This document shows, piece after piece, positions 23,129-33,565 of a DNA stretch of 64,000 nucleotides. The DNA is from Zygnema cylindricum (lineage: Eukaryota > Streptophyta > Zygnematophyceae > Zygnematales > Zygnemataceae). The notes under the pieces were generated by a model. It saw only the letters and a list, made by a program, of their open reading frames with translations. It ran no database searches and was not told the origin of the DNA. The stretch covers positions 37,501 to 101,500 of the forward strand of contig JBBHKE010000307.1 in NCBI GenBank assembly GCA_037447655.1, given 5' to 3'. The first letter of the stretch is position 1, and each line of letters starts with the position of its first letter. The translations under genes and the position numbers were made by a program.

Positions 23129-23300
23129 CTACACCGCGCATCGTTATTAGTGTCAACGACACTAATTTGGGTTCTTAAAATTTTGATTTTTTTCCAAAAA
23201 TAGTATACGTGATTTTAATTTTTCCTTGACTATAATTGAGGTTCCGTACCAAAATAGCGTCAAGCCCTAAAGTACAGCAATATATAATTAGTGTGGTGTA
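23129..23300. mobile_element. Diverged MITE with CTACACC ends
   Basis: The left end CTACACCGCGCATCGTTATT resembles the terminal repeat of the intact MITE at 57156-57378, and the right end TTAGTGTGGTGTA is a decayed complement. The left arm carries a small hairpin (TTAGTGTC AAC GACACTAA). No clear target duplication is visible. Confidence 0.45.
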
Positions 23301-23456
23301 CGGATGATGTCAGACCGTACATATGTGTACCTTTTTACTTGAAATACTTAAAAATAAATTATAAATTATACACGCATGCATATGAACGTGCGCTCAAAAA
23401 ATGGTATCAATCTCGTCGCCAAAAACCTCGTTCGCACACGATCTACTATAATCGCT

Positions 23457-24504
23457 TGTTCTGCAGTGTGAACGTAAAATATGTTCGCATGTGCGAAGTC
23501 ATGATCTTACAGTTAAAGAAGTGAACTGTTCGTACGTAATTACTAAATGGATTTTATATGGAGGTTCGAATTGTTTCACGGATTGGGGGAGCAAACGTAA
23601 CGATATATTTAAAGTGACGTAAAAGACTCATTAAGTGGAGTGAACAAGCATTGACAAATGGAAGGCAAATCGCGAAGCGATCCGATGTGTAATAAACGAA
23701 ATGTTGAAATAGGCGTCGCAGGTACAGCGGAGCTGCGATGCAGTTAACTCAACGTAGCTGCGGTTATCTTTATATGATCCGTACTGACAGCGCAGCTGAC
23801 GCAGCTGCGGATAATATGAATAAGATAGATTCCGAGTAATGATGATTGTTCGGTAGCTTAGTAGTTGTTTAGCGATAGCTTGGTTTTTGACATTCGAAGA
23901 TTGTGGAGATGTCGGTGTGAATATTATGTACAACAGAGGTTTGTCCTTTTGGGCTAATTAGTTTATTAGAGTAGATACAGTACGGCTGGTATACCTGCGT
24001 ACATTCAGTAGTGAACACTCTGAGTATAACTTGCAGGACACATAATATTTTGTGATCGCAGTCAAGTTTATCAAAGCAATGGCAAATTGTTTTCTGCATC
24101 TTTGACCTATTGGTGTGATAACTCTGTTTAGTGCTTTCATATAAAATTTGTGGAGCTATTTTATGATATAGAATCTATATGTGGGTGAAGTTTCATTGTA
24201 TTCCAGTATCTCTGTAAAATTCTGTGAACAGTCTAAGTGGTTAGTTTGTCAGTCTAAGTGGTTAGTTTGTGAAGCTGTCACCTATTTTTGGGAAACTCTG
24301 GAGCTTATATCTTCTATATGCCTTGGTGGATTTGGCTGTAACTTTGGAAGTTTACATTTTATATGGTATAATAAACAATGGTACAGTTTGAGGTGATTTT
24401 GTTTATTGTGGAGAAATCTGTGTTGTCTGAAACACAACTGTTTTTGAGGTAGTCCGTGGGTGTTTCCGTGAGTAATCCATGGCTGAAAAAGGCTATAGAC
24501 AACA
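23457..24504 (+). mobile_element. 5' LTR of gag-only element, copy 1
   Basis: It shares with the LTRs at 40039 and 42813 the blocks GGAGGTTCGAATTGTTTC, GATTGGGGG, AATCGCGAAGCGATCCGAT (with a small ATCGC/GCGAT palindrome), GTACGGCTGGTATACCTGCG and the end TATAGACAACA. It is considerably more diverged than those two are from each other. The left boundary is approximate. No 3' LTR for this copy was found before the next element at 27445. Confidence 0.65.
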
Positions 24505-24988
24505 GGCTATGGGCCCACACCCATGTCTACCTATATTTGATGGATAAAAATATCACTACTGGAAGTGTGCACTCGAGAGCTACTTCGAGATGATGGAACT
24601 AATGGATGTGGTGGATGGTACCTTGGCCGAAACGTCAAATGGATGGAAAAGTAAAAATCATGAGTGTCTAAGGGTTATTAAGAACTCCTTGACTCTGGAT
24701 TTAATAATGTCAAACCTTAGTGTTAAAAAGGCAGCTGAATTATGGAAGTGCTTAGAAAGTATGTATGCAAAGACTTCTTTATATCATTGGCATAGCAGTG
24801 TTACCAAAATAGTTGAACACAAGTATGTAGGAGGGAGTATGGAGAAGCACTGTATTCACTTACAAGTATTATTTGCAGAAAATGATTTGGCAGGAGGAAA
24901 TTTTACAGATGCTCAAAAAGCTATCTTGTTAATGAGAAGTCTACCTAAAGGATATAAGAGTGCACTAGATCGATTAACTTTTAATTGA
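24479..24988 (+). pseudogene. Gag of the gag-only LTR element, copy 1
   Basis: The frame opens with MAEKGYRQQ inside the LTR end and continues MGPHPCLPIFDG, where a TAA stop replaces one codon (about 24544). From 24590 it is open to a TGA at 24986-24988. The text is a copia-type gag (UBN2-like) domain: KYHYWKCALESYFEMMELMD early, AAELWKCLESMYAKTSLYHW, then KIVEHKYVGGSMEKHCIHLQ and FTDAQKAILLMRSLPKGYKS. It would form particles packaging RNA. Copy 2 at 41013-41546 has the same domain in the same place. The TGA is followed immediately by TAA; the next conserved block continues in the +1 frame. Confidence 0.8.
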
Positions 24989-26061
24989 TAAAAATGATTG
25001 GAGCATAACTATAGCTAGACGAGTTATTCTAGATGAAGAGGCTAATAGAAGGGTCTTATCAAGTGAAAGGAATATAAAGGAATCTAAGCCTCAGTTTCAA
25101 AAATTTAAAGGTAATAATGAGTTTGGAGATCGGCCAAAGAAATGTATTTACTGTAATGATTAAGGACATACCTTCAGGGTATGTCCATCGTATAAAAGTG
25201 CATGTGTTACAAATTTTTTTTAGAGATGGATGGGACAACACCCTAGTTTGAACTCCAACAAGAAAGGAATCAAGTGCTTTCGTGAGTGAGAGACAAGACT
25301 CGACAAATGACCAAAGGCATACACCGTGTGTTGACGAATTTATTTATTTACCGACCTTCTGTGTTGTTTGGAATGGAGTAAAGGTGGAGGTGACAGAGAA
25401 GGATTTGGTGTCTGTCCCTTTTCCAGATGCCAGATTGATGAGTAACAAAGAGTTACAAGAGGAAGAGTTGTTTGAAGTAAGAGAATTTAGAGGAAGTGAA
25501 GGTCACTTGGAAGTGGAAGCCGAAAAATACTTAAACATAAAGACTAATAAACTAAATCCATTTTTACTACAAGGACCGTGCGAAGATATGAAGAAAATTG
25601 GAATTAGCAATGAGGTGTATAATGTGGAAATTGGTGGAAGGAGTTATGTCACCGAAGATAGTGTGGTGAAGGACGAAAGAGAGAAGGACACGATTTCTGT
25701 GACCTTATCAGATGGCAAATCTGTGAGTGAAAATTGCTTACAAGAAAGTTTGTTAACTAAAGTAAGAGGAGTTGAAGGAAGAGATAGACACTTAGAAGCA
25801 GAAACTAGAAATAAGGTGTTCGTGAAAATTGGTGAACTAGGAGAAAAACAAAGAAAAATTGTTCAGAAAATTGGAGTGAGGAAAGAAGTTTGTGGGAGTG
25901 GAAAATGTAATAGAAATGCAAAAGTTAAAAGAGTGCAGCTGAAAAGAAGAAGAATCAAAATTAAAATTTCTCAGATGAATGAAGTTGATGGAAGTAGCAA
26001 ATCTATGGAGAAAAACATAAAGGTGAAACAGAAAACTAGTATTTTTGACATTAAACGATAA
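24978..26061 (+). pseudogene. Second ORF of the gag-only element, copy 1 (zinc knuckle plus unknown domain)
   Basis: In the +1 frame after gag, IDKNDWSITIARRVILDEE leads to a CCHC zinc knuckle near 25140 (CIYCND*GHTFRVCP, with one TAA). After a further shift the frame is open from 25282 to 26061 (259 codons). This part matches no family I know, but matches copy 2: DEFIYLPT, EKDLVSVPFPDARLMSNK, EEELFEVREFRGSEGHLEVE. It contains an internal duplication: the block beginning EKDLVSV returns about 100 residues later as EKDTISVTLSDGKSVSENCL and HLEAETRNK. The end is very basic (KRVQLKRRRIKIK), suggesting nucleic-acid binding. No protease, integrase or RT is present. Confidence 0.65.
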
Positions 26062-26276
26062 GAAAATCGTGACAGAAATGTAAACATTCAAACAAGACAA
26101 AAGATCATGAAGAAAAAAAAAAGATGTAATATTCAAAGGATTAAGGGTAGAAGAAAACATGCTCAAAAAGTGATCAAGATAAGAGAGCGGGAGAAATAAT
26201 TTTCTTGAGGACATTTTTGAAGAATGTGAATTTAGAGAAATCTTAAATTGGGAAAAACTTATATTACACGCATATC

Positions 26277-26775
26277 TTATAAAGACAACTTCGTTTTGAC
26301 ATTCGATTTGTTTTTGGTAGGATTTTAGATTTGTATTCTTCCTTGATGAGTTAGTTGAAAAGAAACAAAAAGATTTATTTATGTATTTTTGAAAATGAAG
26401 GAGGTACTGGAAGCAATGACTTGTTCAGGAAGGAAAATTTTTCTTATAATGACAACTTCGTTTGACATTCGATTTGTTTTTGGTAGGATTTTAGATTTGT
26501 ATTCTTCCTTGATGAGTTAGTTGAAAAAAAACAAAAAGATTTATTTATGTATTTTTGAAGATGAAGGAGGTAGTGGAAGCAATGACTTGTTGAGGAAGGA
26601 AATTTTTTCTTATAAAGACAACTTCGTTTGACATTCGATTTGTTTTTGGTAGGATTTAAGATTTGTATTCTTCCTTGATCAGTTAGTTGAAAAGAAACAA
26701 AAAGATTTATTTATGTATTTTTGAAGATGAAGGAGGTAGTGGAAGCAATGACTCGTTCAAGAAGAAAAAATTTTG
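26277..26775 (+). repeat. Three tandem copies of a 167-bp unit in copy 1 3' region
   Basis: GACAACTTCGTTTTGACATT, GATTTGTTTTTGGTAGGATT and GATTTATTTATGTATTTTTG recur with starts near 26277, 26444 and 26611. Copy 2 has one diverged version near 42424-42510, so the unit is the 3' untranslated region of the element, triplicated here. Confidence 0.9.
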
Positions 26776-26819
26776 GGAGACATGGCAGAGCACAGCGAAA
26801 GCAGTGAAGAATCATCAAA

Positions 26820-27302
26820 AGAAGTTTGCGTCACAAACAACGACGCAGCATAGCGGCGCAGCAAAAGGAGTGGTGACGTATGGCACTTACACGCTGATTA
26901 TTCTATTCAAGGTGCACGCAACTAAATATTCAGGAGTTATGCATTTATGGCGTAAAGGGAGCTATTACAAGACACTTTTTGCAAGAAGGCAGCAAGTGAG
27001 TTATGCATTTATGGCGTAAAGGGAGCTATTACAAGAAGTTCGCGTCACAAACAACGACGCAGCATAGCGGCGCAGCAAAAGGAGTGGTGACGTATGGCAC
27101 TTACACGCTGATTATTCTATTCAAAGTGCACGCGTCGCGATCAGCGAAGCAGCATAGCGGCGCAGCGAAAGGAGTGGTGACGCATGACACATATGCTGAT
27201 TATTCTATTCAAGGTGCACGCAACTAAATATTCAGGAGTTATGCATTTATGGCGTAAAGGGAGCTATTACAAGACACTTTTTGCAAGAAGGCAGCAAGTG
27301 AA
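26820..27302 (+). repeat. Tandem repeats at the 3' end of copy 1
   Basis: Three partial copies (about 26820, 27034 and 27130) of a unit containing GTCACAAACAACGACGCAGC, GTGGTGACGTATGGCACTTA, TTCAGGAGTTATGCATTTAT and GGCGTAAAGGGAGCTATTAC. The segment GTGCACGCAACTAAATATTC corresponds to the bases just before the polypurine tract and 3' LTR of copy 2 (GTTCACGAAACTAAAATTTC at 42783), so the end of the internal region was reiterated and the LTR lost. Confidence 0.8.
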
Positions 27303-27444
27303 TGGGAATTGGCAGAGGGCAGCAGGAGCAATGGCGACCTCGGCAAAGCAGTGGTGATGTGTTGTTTTTGCTCAAATTCTTAAATGATGAACAGTGGAGG
27401 TTGATACAAAATTTTGAATATTAAAATAAATGTATATTTTTTAT

Positions 27445-28700
27445 TTATTCTTTGTTTATCCATCAAAAAGGAAATATTTGCATACATCATAGACTTGCAT
27501 TTGTATCCAAAGAGTCATCAATCACAATCTCGTCATCTGGTAATTTCCCCTCTATTTTTTGTCTGAACTCCATTGGAGTACCACTCCCCTTTGCCTCTAA
27601 CATGCCAAACCTTTCAAGCATATTCCTAATGGCTTCCTTCAATGTCAAATAAATTAGTCTTTGTTTCCTATCCTTTTCTAATTGAATTCAAAAAATATAA
27701 TTAGCCTCCTCTAAATCTTTCATTTCAAACCAGGAATTCAAAGCTGTTTTTATTTTGTTAATTTCATTAAGTGATTTGCTTAGCAGCACCAAATAATCAA
27801 CGTAAACAACAATTTATATATCACTCCATCTTCCCCTTCCATATCATAAACTGAATGATCTGAATTGATTCTAGTAAAGCCAATATTTATCAGAAATTCA
27901 TCCAGTTTGAGGTTCCACTGTCGTGGAGCTTGCTTTAGACTATAGAGGGACTGGATGAGGTTCCACTGTCGTTAAGCGTGCTATAGACCATAAAGGGACT
28001 TCAACAATTTACAAACCAGATTTTCTTTCCCTTTTTCTGCATACCCCTTTGGTTGCTTCCTTTATATAACTTCCTCTAAATCCCCATGCAAGAAAGCCGT
28101 CTTCACATCCATTTGATGCAATTTCATATCCTCAATTGCTACTAGAGATAAGAGAATCCTAACAGTAGGAAAACGAACTACAGGGGAGAAAGTCTCTTCA
28201 TAATCAATACCCTCTTTCTATCTATAACCCTTAGTAACAAGCCTTGCCTTATATCTCTCAATGGTGTTATCAGGATTCAATTTTAATTTGAATACCCACT
28301 TACAACCAATCGCTTTCCTATCCGGTGGAAGTTCGACAAGCTCCCAAGTTTGAGCCTTGATGATTGACTTTATCTCGTCATTTGCCGTAGCAATCCATAG
28401 ATCTTTTTCCGGAACTGAGAAGGCTTCTTGAATGGTAAAAGGCTCTCTTCTACTTATAGAATAAACATGATCCACTCGGTCACCTCTCAGTCGGTTGCTT
28501 TGTCTTCTTCCCCCTCCGAAAATTTGAAGCGAGAACTGTTGGTCCCCGACGCAATCTTGGTGGAGGACCAAAAACCGTTGTATTAGTAGGTAGATATGGC
28601 ACTCTATATGTAGAAGAAGAAGCCGCTGATTGCTTGAAGGGAATCTGCTCAAGGATGACATATTCCTGCAGTTTTTCGGCCTTTTCCGCCTCATTCATGC
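27445..28700 (-). pseudogene. Copia reverse transcriptase fragment (element 2)
   Basis: On the minus strand the RT region is clear: WIATANDEIKSIIKAQTWEL, GCKWVFKLKLNPDNTIERYK, then [20 protein letters not shown] after a stop, [15 protein letters not shown] and QAPRQWNLKLDEF. The catalytic box at about 27800 reads YVDY instead of YVDD, and several shifts and stops are present. The fragment ends near 27445 without RNase H or an LTR. It continues to the right into integrase. Confidence 0.85.
27909..28004 (-). repeat. 48-bp in-frame tandem duplication inside copia RT
   Basis: GAGGTTCCACTGTCGTNNAG starts at 27909 and 27957. The 48-bp unit adds 16 residues, so the QSLYSLKQAPRQWNL-type block is present twice in the RT palm, upstream of the catalytic box. 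Confidence 0.85.
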
Positions 28701-28757
28701 TAAAAACATCGACAGATCGACTCTCTTCCTTGATCTAAACATTCCTAGAAATGTGAA

Positions 28758-29407
28758 TTGAAATTTTTTAAGGATTATACACTCTATACCCTACAGATTC
28801 ATCATCATAGCCCAAAATCGTCCCAGTACAGATTCCATACTTCATTTCTAATTTGGAAGATTATTCAACATAAAACACTTACTTCCAAAGACTCTAAAGT
28901 GACTCACATTCAACTTCCTTCTTGTCCAAATTTCATAATGTGTTTTATCCTTTACGGATATGGTTTTTATTCTATTTCCCCCCAAAATTTTGGATCCACA
29001 CCTTTATCCATCATCATAGATATAACACATTCAGTCAAGGTTCTATTGAGTCTTTCAGCCACACCATTCTGTTCTGGAGTGTAAGGAACAGTAAACTCAT
29101 GAGAAATTCCATTTTCTTTCAAATATCTTGCAAAAACATTCGATACATACTCTACACCGTTGTCAGATCTCAGAGCAAGGATCGGTTTCCCGTGAAGTTT
29201 CTCAGCCCAAATCCGGAAATGCTTGAAATGTGTGAAGACCTCGCTCTTTTCCTTCATAAAGTACACTCGGCTGAAACGTGAGTGGTCATCAGTGAATGTA
29301 ACAAGGTATTTCCTTCCACCAAGGGAAGGAACTTTGGCCGGTCCCCATACATCCGAGTGGATAAGGCCGAGAAGATGGATCATCGACCTGTTCCAAAACT
29401 CCCTCAA
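28758..29407 (-). pseudogene. Copia integrase fragment (element 2)
   Basis: The minus strand is open for 146 codons (28967-29407) through the integrase core: HSDVWGPAKVPSLGGRKYLV, LRSDNGVEYVSNVFARYL, YTPEQNGVAERLNRTLTE. All three catalytic residues (Asp, Asp, Glu) are present, the best-preserved integrase core in the window. The linker to RT continues in broken frames to 28758. At 29407 the element is cut off by unrelated sequence, before the first-Asp region's usual HHCC neighbour, so gag and protease are missing. Confidence 0.9.
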
Positions 29408-30036
29408 CGTGCTCCCCCGGGCTGGGGGGACTTACGTGCTTGCTTTTAGTAGATATTTAGTTGAGTTGGGAATGGGCTTTTAGTGTTGGTTTTGTTTGCT
29501 GCTGTGCTTCTCATTTTGGGTTTGGGTTCTTTTATTTTACTTGCCATTTTTATGTAATCAAGTTGTTTTTTTTGTTTTTTGTTGCCCTACTTGTAGTTTT
29601 TTTGTTTTTGCTTTTCTGCCCTTTTTGTACCCTTGGACTGAGATGGTTTACCATCGTACTTTATAATTTATCGTGCCCCCTCTTTTATTTAGTTAGTCAA
29701 CAATGCTATTCAGTTTAAATTTTGGTGAAACTTTGTCGCATCTAGTTTGATGTACGTTTTGTTCCGTCTATGTACTTTTGTTTTGGTCTTGTACGGTCTC
29801 GTAGTTATATAGTGCGTAGAAAATTTTGGTTTGGTACACACATTTATCCTTGGGTTACGGTTTCGGCGAGATTGTGTTTGGGTAAGCGTGGCGTAAATCG
29901 CTCCGCACGTCAAAGCGTCTTGTATTGCGCACGTTTCATTTGTTATCTGCTGCACTTTAGAATTTTTTGTTAGTGCCTTTCAGAGTAGGTTTCTGCAAGT
30001 TATTTTCTGAGGTTAGGGTAGTTATTTTAGGAGGAG
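29408..30036. other. T-rich sequence before an LTR, origin unclear
   Basis: The sequence is rich in TTTTG runs and has no credible frame. Its last bases, TTTTAGGAGGAG, look like a polypurine tract directly before an LTR start at 30037, so it may be the 3' end of another element. Confidence 0.4.
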
Positions 30037-30259
30037 TGTTGAGTAATTATATATATCAGAAAAGAAGTAAAGTAAGGAAGAAAAAGAGATTTAAGAATTC
30101 GATTGAATGTTTTTTTCTATAACGTTGATTTCCATTCTTATCTGTGATTCTTCTTATCTCTCATTCTGAAATTCTTCTGAAATTGTTTAGATATCTGAAC
30201 ATTCATTTTTGAATGCTTACGCTGAAGATGTCTGAGAAAAATTATCCTATTTTATAACA
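30037..30259 (+). mobile_element. Short copia-type LTR with polypurine tract before and primer site after
   Basis: The segment opens TGTTGAGTAATTATATATAT and closes TTTTATAACA, with TG..CA-type ends, about 223 bp. It is preceded by TTAGGAGGAG and followed two bases later by TGGTATTGGAGC, a variant of the initiator tRNA-Met primer site. Having both signals means it could be the shared LTR of a tandem element. Confidence 0.6.
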
Positions 30260-30261
30260 AG

Positions 30262-30620
30262 TGGTATTGGAGCAAGTGGAAGCTCCCAGTAGTAGTCATT
30301 TTGAAACAAGTCACTATCAGATGCGAGGAGTGTTGTTTGAAAGAATCAATAAAAATTTTGAGCTCACTTACAAACAATTATAGTAGAAGAAGCATATTTT
30401 TCTAAGACAACAGCCGGAGCCGAAGACGATGAAGATGCCGGTGTAGTCATCTCAAAACCAAACCAAGCAAGAAACTTCCACAAAAACCGGTCTGAAAAAC
30501 AACAACTTCAACAGTTGATCAAAACCAAACCAGAGACACAATAGCTCTACAAATCTACCACAATGTAGATATTATCATGATGAACACACACACAAATTAC
30601 AAGTAATTCTGCTTTCAGAT
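30262..30620 (+). mobile_element. Primer site and short internal remnant
   Basis: TGGTATTGGAGC at 30262-30273 differs at two positions from the canonical primer site. The following 350 bases have broken gag-like frames only and are replaced near 30620 by reverse LTR sequence of the gag-only family. Confidence 0.45.
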
Positions 30621-30639
30621 CTGTGAGATATTCACAGAT

Positions 30640-31340
30640 GAAAATGTCAAAAACAGGTGTCAAAAACATGCTGTACAGTTTTTGCCTACAAAGTTTTCAT
30701 AACTCCAAAAATGTCTAAGTCCTACTCATATATGCTGAAGCCTATGCTGCTGAAAGTACGGAGGCATTCCAGCCGTACAGTAACTACCTATCAGACTCTA
30801 CGTAACACAAGGTATGTCATACAAAAAGAATCCTACACAAATCAGCTCACCACACAATGACAAAAATCTACTAAACCAAATATTTGCAAAGGAGTAAGAT
30901 TCTCTATACCATGTCATTTTTCGCTTATGTGGTCCACATTGACTAGCATTTGTCGATGGTCTCCGTCCGCCGTGTCCATTTCAAATTTGGCACCTTAAAC
31001 AAATCTCCATGTGCCATTTTGTCCTCAAGTGCATTTATCAACCAACAAACAAATATTTTTGGACTGTCTTCTTTCTTGTAGTGAAATGTGTCTCGGGAGT
31101 GTATACAAAGGTGAACTCCCAATCGAGATAGTGCAACATCAATTCTGGTTTCTATTGAACCAAAATTAAAACTAAATATACGCTAAGTCGCAAAACTCTA
31201 TCTCCCTCACACTCGAGGCATAAAGAGGACAAAAGCTTTCCAAAACAACATGATTCACGTGGGACCACAAGTGACGAAGCAAGGTGCTTCGTACAACACG
31301 ACCTAATTCAGCTGGACTTTAGCGATTACCGTTGACTAAG
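30640..31340 (-). mobile_element. Diverged LTR remnant of the gag-only family, reverse strand
   Basis: The complement of about 30700-30790 reads GTACGGCTGGAATGCCTCCG, then TGAGTAGGACTTAGACATTT, matching the LTR blocks at 40688-40750. GAAGCAAGGTGCTTC near 31275 may correspond to the LTR's GCGAAGCG palindrome. Boundaries are approximate. Confidence 0.45.
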
Positions 31341-32261
31341 CATTTGGAACGTTTTGAGTACGGTTGGAACGTTTTGTGTACGGTTCAATATCTGTAAATA
31401 TCTGAATAACATTAGTTTGTAGTTTAGTGTAATAAAAAATAGTGTTCCATTAATCAGGTTTTTGAGGTATAGTGACACAAATGTAGTATGCTATGTCGTT
31501 ATTCAAGATAGAAACCGTAATAACAATTACTCAAATTAGTGTACATCAGTGGATACACACTGTGAGTATATAACTTAGGACTTAATAAATTTTGTAGTAT
31601 CCAATTTTGGGAATATGATTTTATGAGAGCAGTTTTTGGGAAACTTCCAAACATCATATCTTATGGTTTACTAAATCATTTAGGCTATAATTCTGGTATT
31701 TGTGAGTTTACTGTATATTGTATCATTGTGACAAATTAGAGGCAAATCGGCTTTCTAAGTCATATTTTGTGTCAGTTCAAAGGTGGTTGTTGAGTAGGTA
31801 GTTTTGTAATTTCTACTGGTTTTGATGTCTACTTCCACTACTACTGTTGGTTCTCCTCCTGCAACGGTGGTTGTAGAACAACAATCAACAATGTACCCCC
31901 CACGAGGGCTTGCAAAAACTAGTCCCGTGTAACTGAATTGCAGTCTTTGAGATGGTAGAACTTGGTCGTCCGGCCTCAAGTTGGCGCGCGATAAAGTGCG
32001 TTCTGTTTAGTTCAAAAAATACAAGGATTTCGTACTGCTGGGTGCCCTTACTCCTCCTTACTCTGATGCTCGTACAATTGAGAAAGGGCCCGGAAATCCT
32101 TGGTGATTTAAAGGTGTGCCAAAAACACACACGAGCTTGACAGCTATCGAGCTACATGGGAAAAATAAGAGAAGGGCCCACAACCGAAAATGGTTTGCAT
32201 CGGAGTCCTACAAATAACCCCCCTTCTGCGGATGCTTCGTATAACAATGATCATGCCTATT
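31341..32261. other. Mosaic of LTR and gag-like scraps, no intact gene
   Basis: A direct repeat (GGAACGTTTTG) occurs at 31347-31380. At about 31540-31780 weak plus-strand similarity to the gag-only family LTR is seen (TATAACTTAGGACTTAATAA). A short frame from 31824 (MSTSTTTVGSPPATVVVEQQ) looks like a retrotransposon N-terminus but soon stops. The right part should include the 3' LTR of the gypsy element. No complete feature can be drawn. Confidence 0.35.
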
Positions 32262-32290
32262 TGTGCCCACATCACATCCCTCCCTTAGAC
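32262..32290 (-). other. Probable polypurine tract and 3' LTR start of the gypsy element
   Basis: The minus strand reads TAAGGGAGGGA and then TGTGATGTGGGC, a polypurine tract followed by a TG LTR start, about 200 bases downstream of the gypsy pol stop codon. The far LTR end and the 5' LTR were not found. Confidence 0.45.
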
Positions 32291-32476
32291 ATGCATGCAA
32301 TATAGGGGAGACAATGAGATAAGAAATAGGAATGAGTGCATGGGGAGGCGAAAAGATATCCCCTCCCTTTTCTTTTCCCCACCTGGCCGGGTAAAAGAAG
32401 TGGGTTGGAGGTAACCCGGCTGACCTCTCAACCCCCCTCCCCCCTCTTAGTCAACAGTGAGTAAGACAAAAAAAAT

Positions 32477-32700
32477 TTACCGACCAAATTCGCAATTCGC
32501 GCACAACCATGTGTTGGAGGGAGGAGGACGTGGCTCCCACGAGGAGGGGAGACATGCTGGATGCCAACACTAGCCGCATTGATTGCAGACCCAAACGTCG
32601 CATTGTTGAGAGGACTGATTACAGGCTGATGAACAGGAAGGAGGATCGGCAAAGTAAGTCAAGTGGAAAGTGGGTTCATCCTCTAATCCTCAAAGATGAC
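32477..32700 (-). pseudogene. PHD finger at the C-terminus of gypsy pol
   Basis: After the integrase the minus-strand frame reads NVAHCHL, then a C4HC3 zinc-finger pattern: CSSAC, eleven residues, CNQC, four positions (one a TAG stop), HPAC, seventeen residues, CANC, with Trp two places before the last pair (WLCANC). The spacing and the W-x-C-x2-C ending are those of a PHD finger, a reader of histone H3 tails. The TAA at 32477-32479, two codons later after EFGR, looks like the natural end of the polyprotein. A second stop lies before the domain (HL*G). PHD-like ends on gypsy integrases exist in some algal and lower-plant elements as far as I recall; the chromatin-targeting role is inference. 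Confidence 0.65.
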
Positions 32701-32899
32701 AATGTGCCACATTGATCTGATTCTCTTTAGTTATTCGGCCATCTTTCCCCTCCAAGGTAAAAACCATTTTGTTAGAAAATTCCATCACTTCCAAATTTAC
32801 TCGCCCGGCCAAAATATCCAGCGTGTCCTTTATCTGTTACATCCAATATTCAAAGTCCACGGGCATATATCATCGTTGCCTTGGCATATGATTTCTGCT

Positions 32900-33565
32900 T
32901 CGGCGTTGAGAATACCACAACTGATCCTGTTGTTGAGCCGCCCATATATTTCCCATGGCGAGAGGAATCTATCGGTGGAATAATTTAGCTCTCTCGGCAA
33001 TCAATTTTTTGACAGTCCCTTGGTTATCCATCTTCAGAGAACCACAACCTCGGCGGATGCTGCGCCGGGAATGATGGGATGTTGTCGAAATAAGATGAAG
33101 TAAGGGCTGTAGGAGTTAAGAGAAGATTGCCTGATGAACTTGTATTCCATGGCAATCCAAGGAACTCTTTTGTCCCACTCCCCTAAATCTTCTTCAACCG
33201 CATATTTTCGTAGTGACTGCTTCATTGCCAGTACGCAGCTTTCGGCCAAACCGTCGGCTTGTGCGTGGTCACGGCTAGTCAGCCGATGTTCGATGAGGCA
33301 TTTTTCTAAGAGGATGAAAAATTCTCTAGCAAATTTTGAGCTTTGGTCGGTTACAACCTTTGCTAGCGCCCAAAATTGTGATAACACCCTCTACAAATAG
33401 GCATCTACAACTGCCTTAGACTCTTTCCAAGGCAGCATCACCAACTCAATCCATTTGGAAAAATATTTGATCATGACCAGCATGATATAGTTCCCCTGTC
33501 TATTGGTTGGAAGAGGTCCCAAAAGGTCCAAAGACCATCGATAAAACCCTTTCCCGGATGGGTAG
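32900..33565 (-). pseudogene. Ty3/gypsy integrase core remnant
   Basis: The minus strand shows the integrase core: SLDLLGPLPTNRQGNYIML (first Asp, about 33540), ALAKVVTDQSSKFAREF (second Asp), and RDHAQADGLAESCVLAMK with the catalytic Glu, followed by LPWIAMEY-type text and SLNSYSPYFILFRQHP. The 117-codon frame 33034-33387 is open, with a stop just upstream. All three catalytic residues are visible, but stops and shifts break the whole. It sits between RNase H and the PHD finger, the normal gypsy order (RT-RNase H-IN). Confidence 0.85.
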
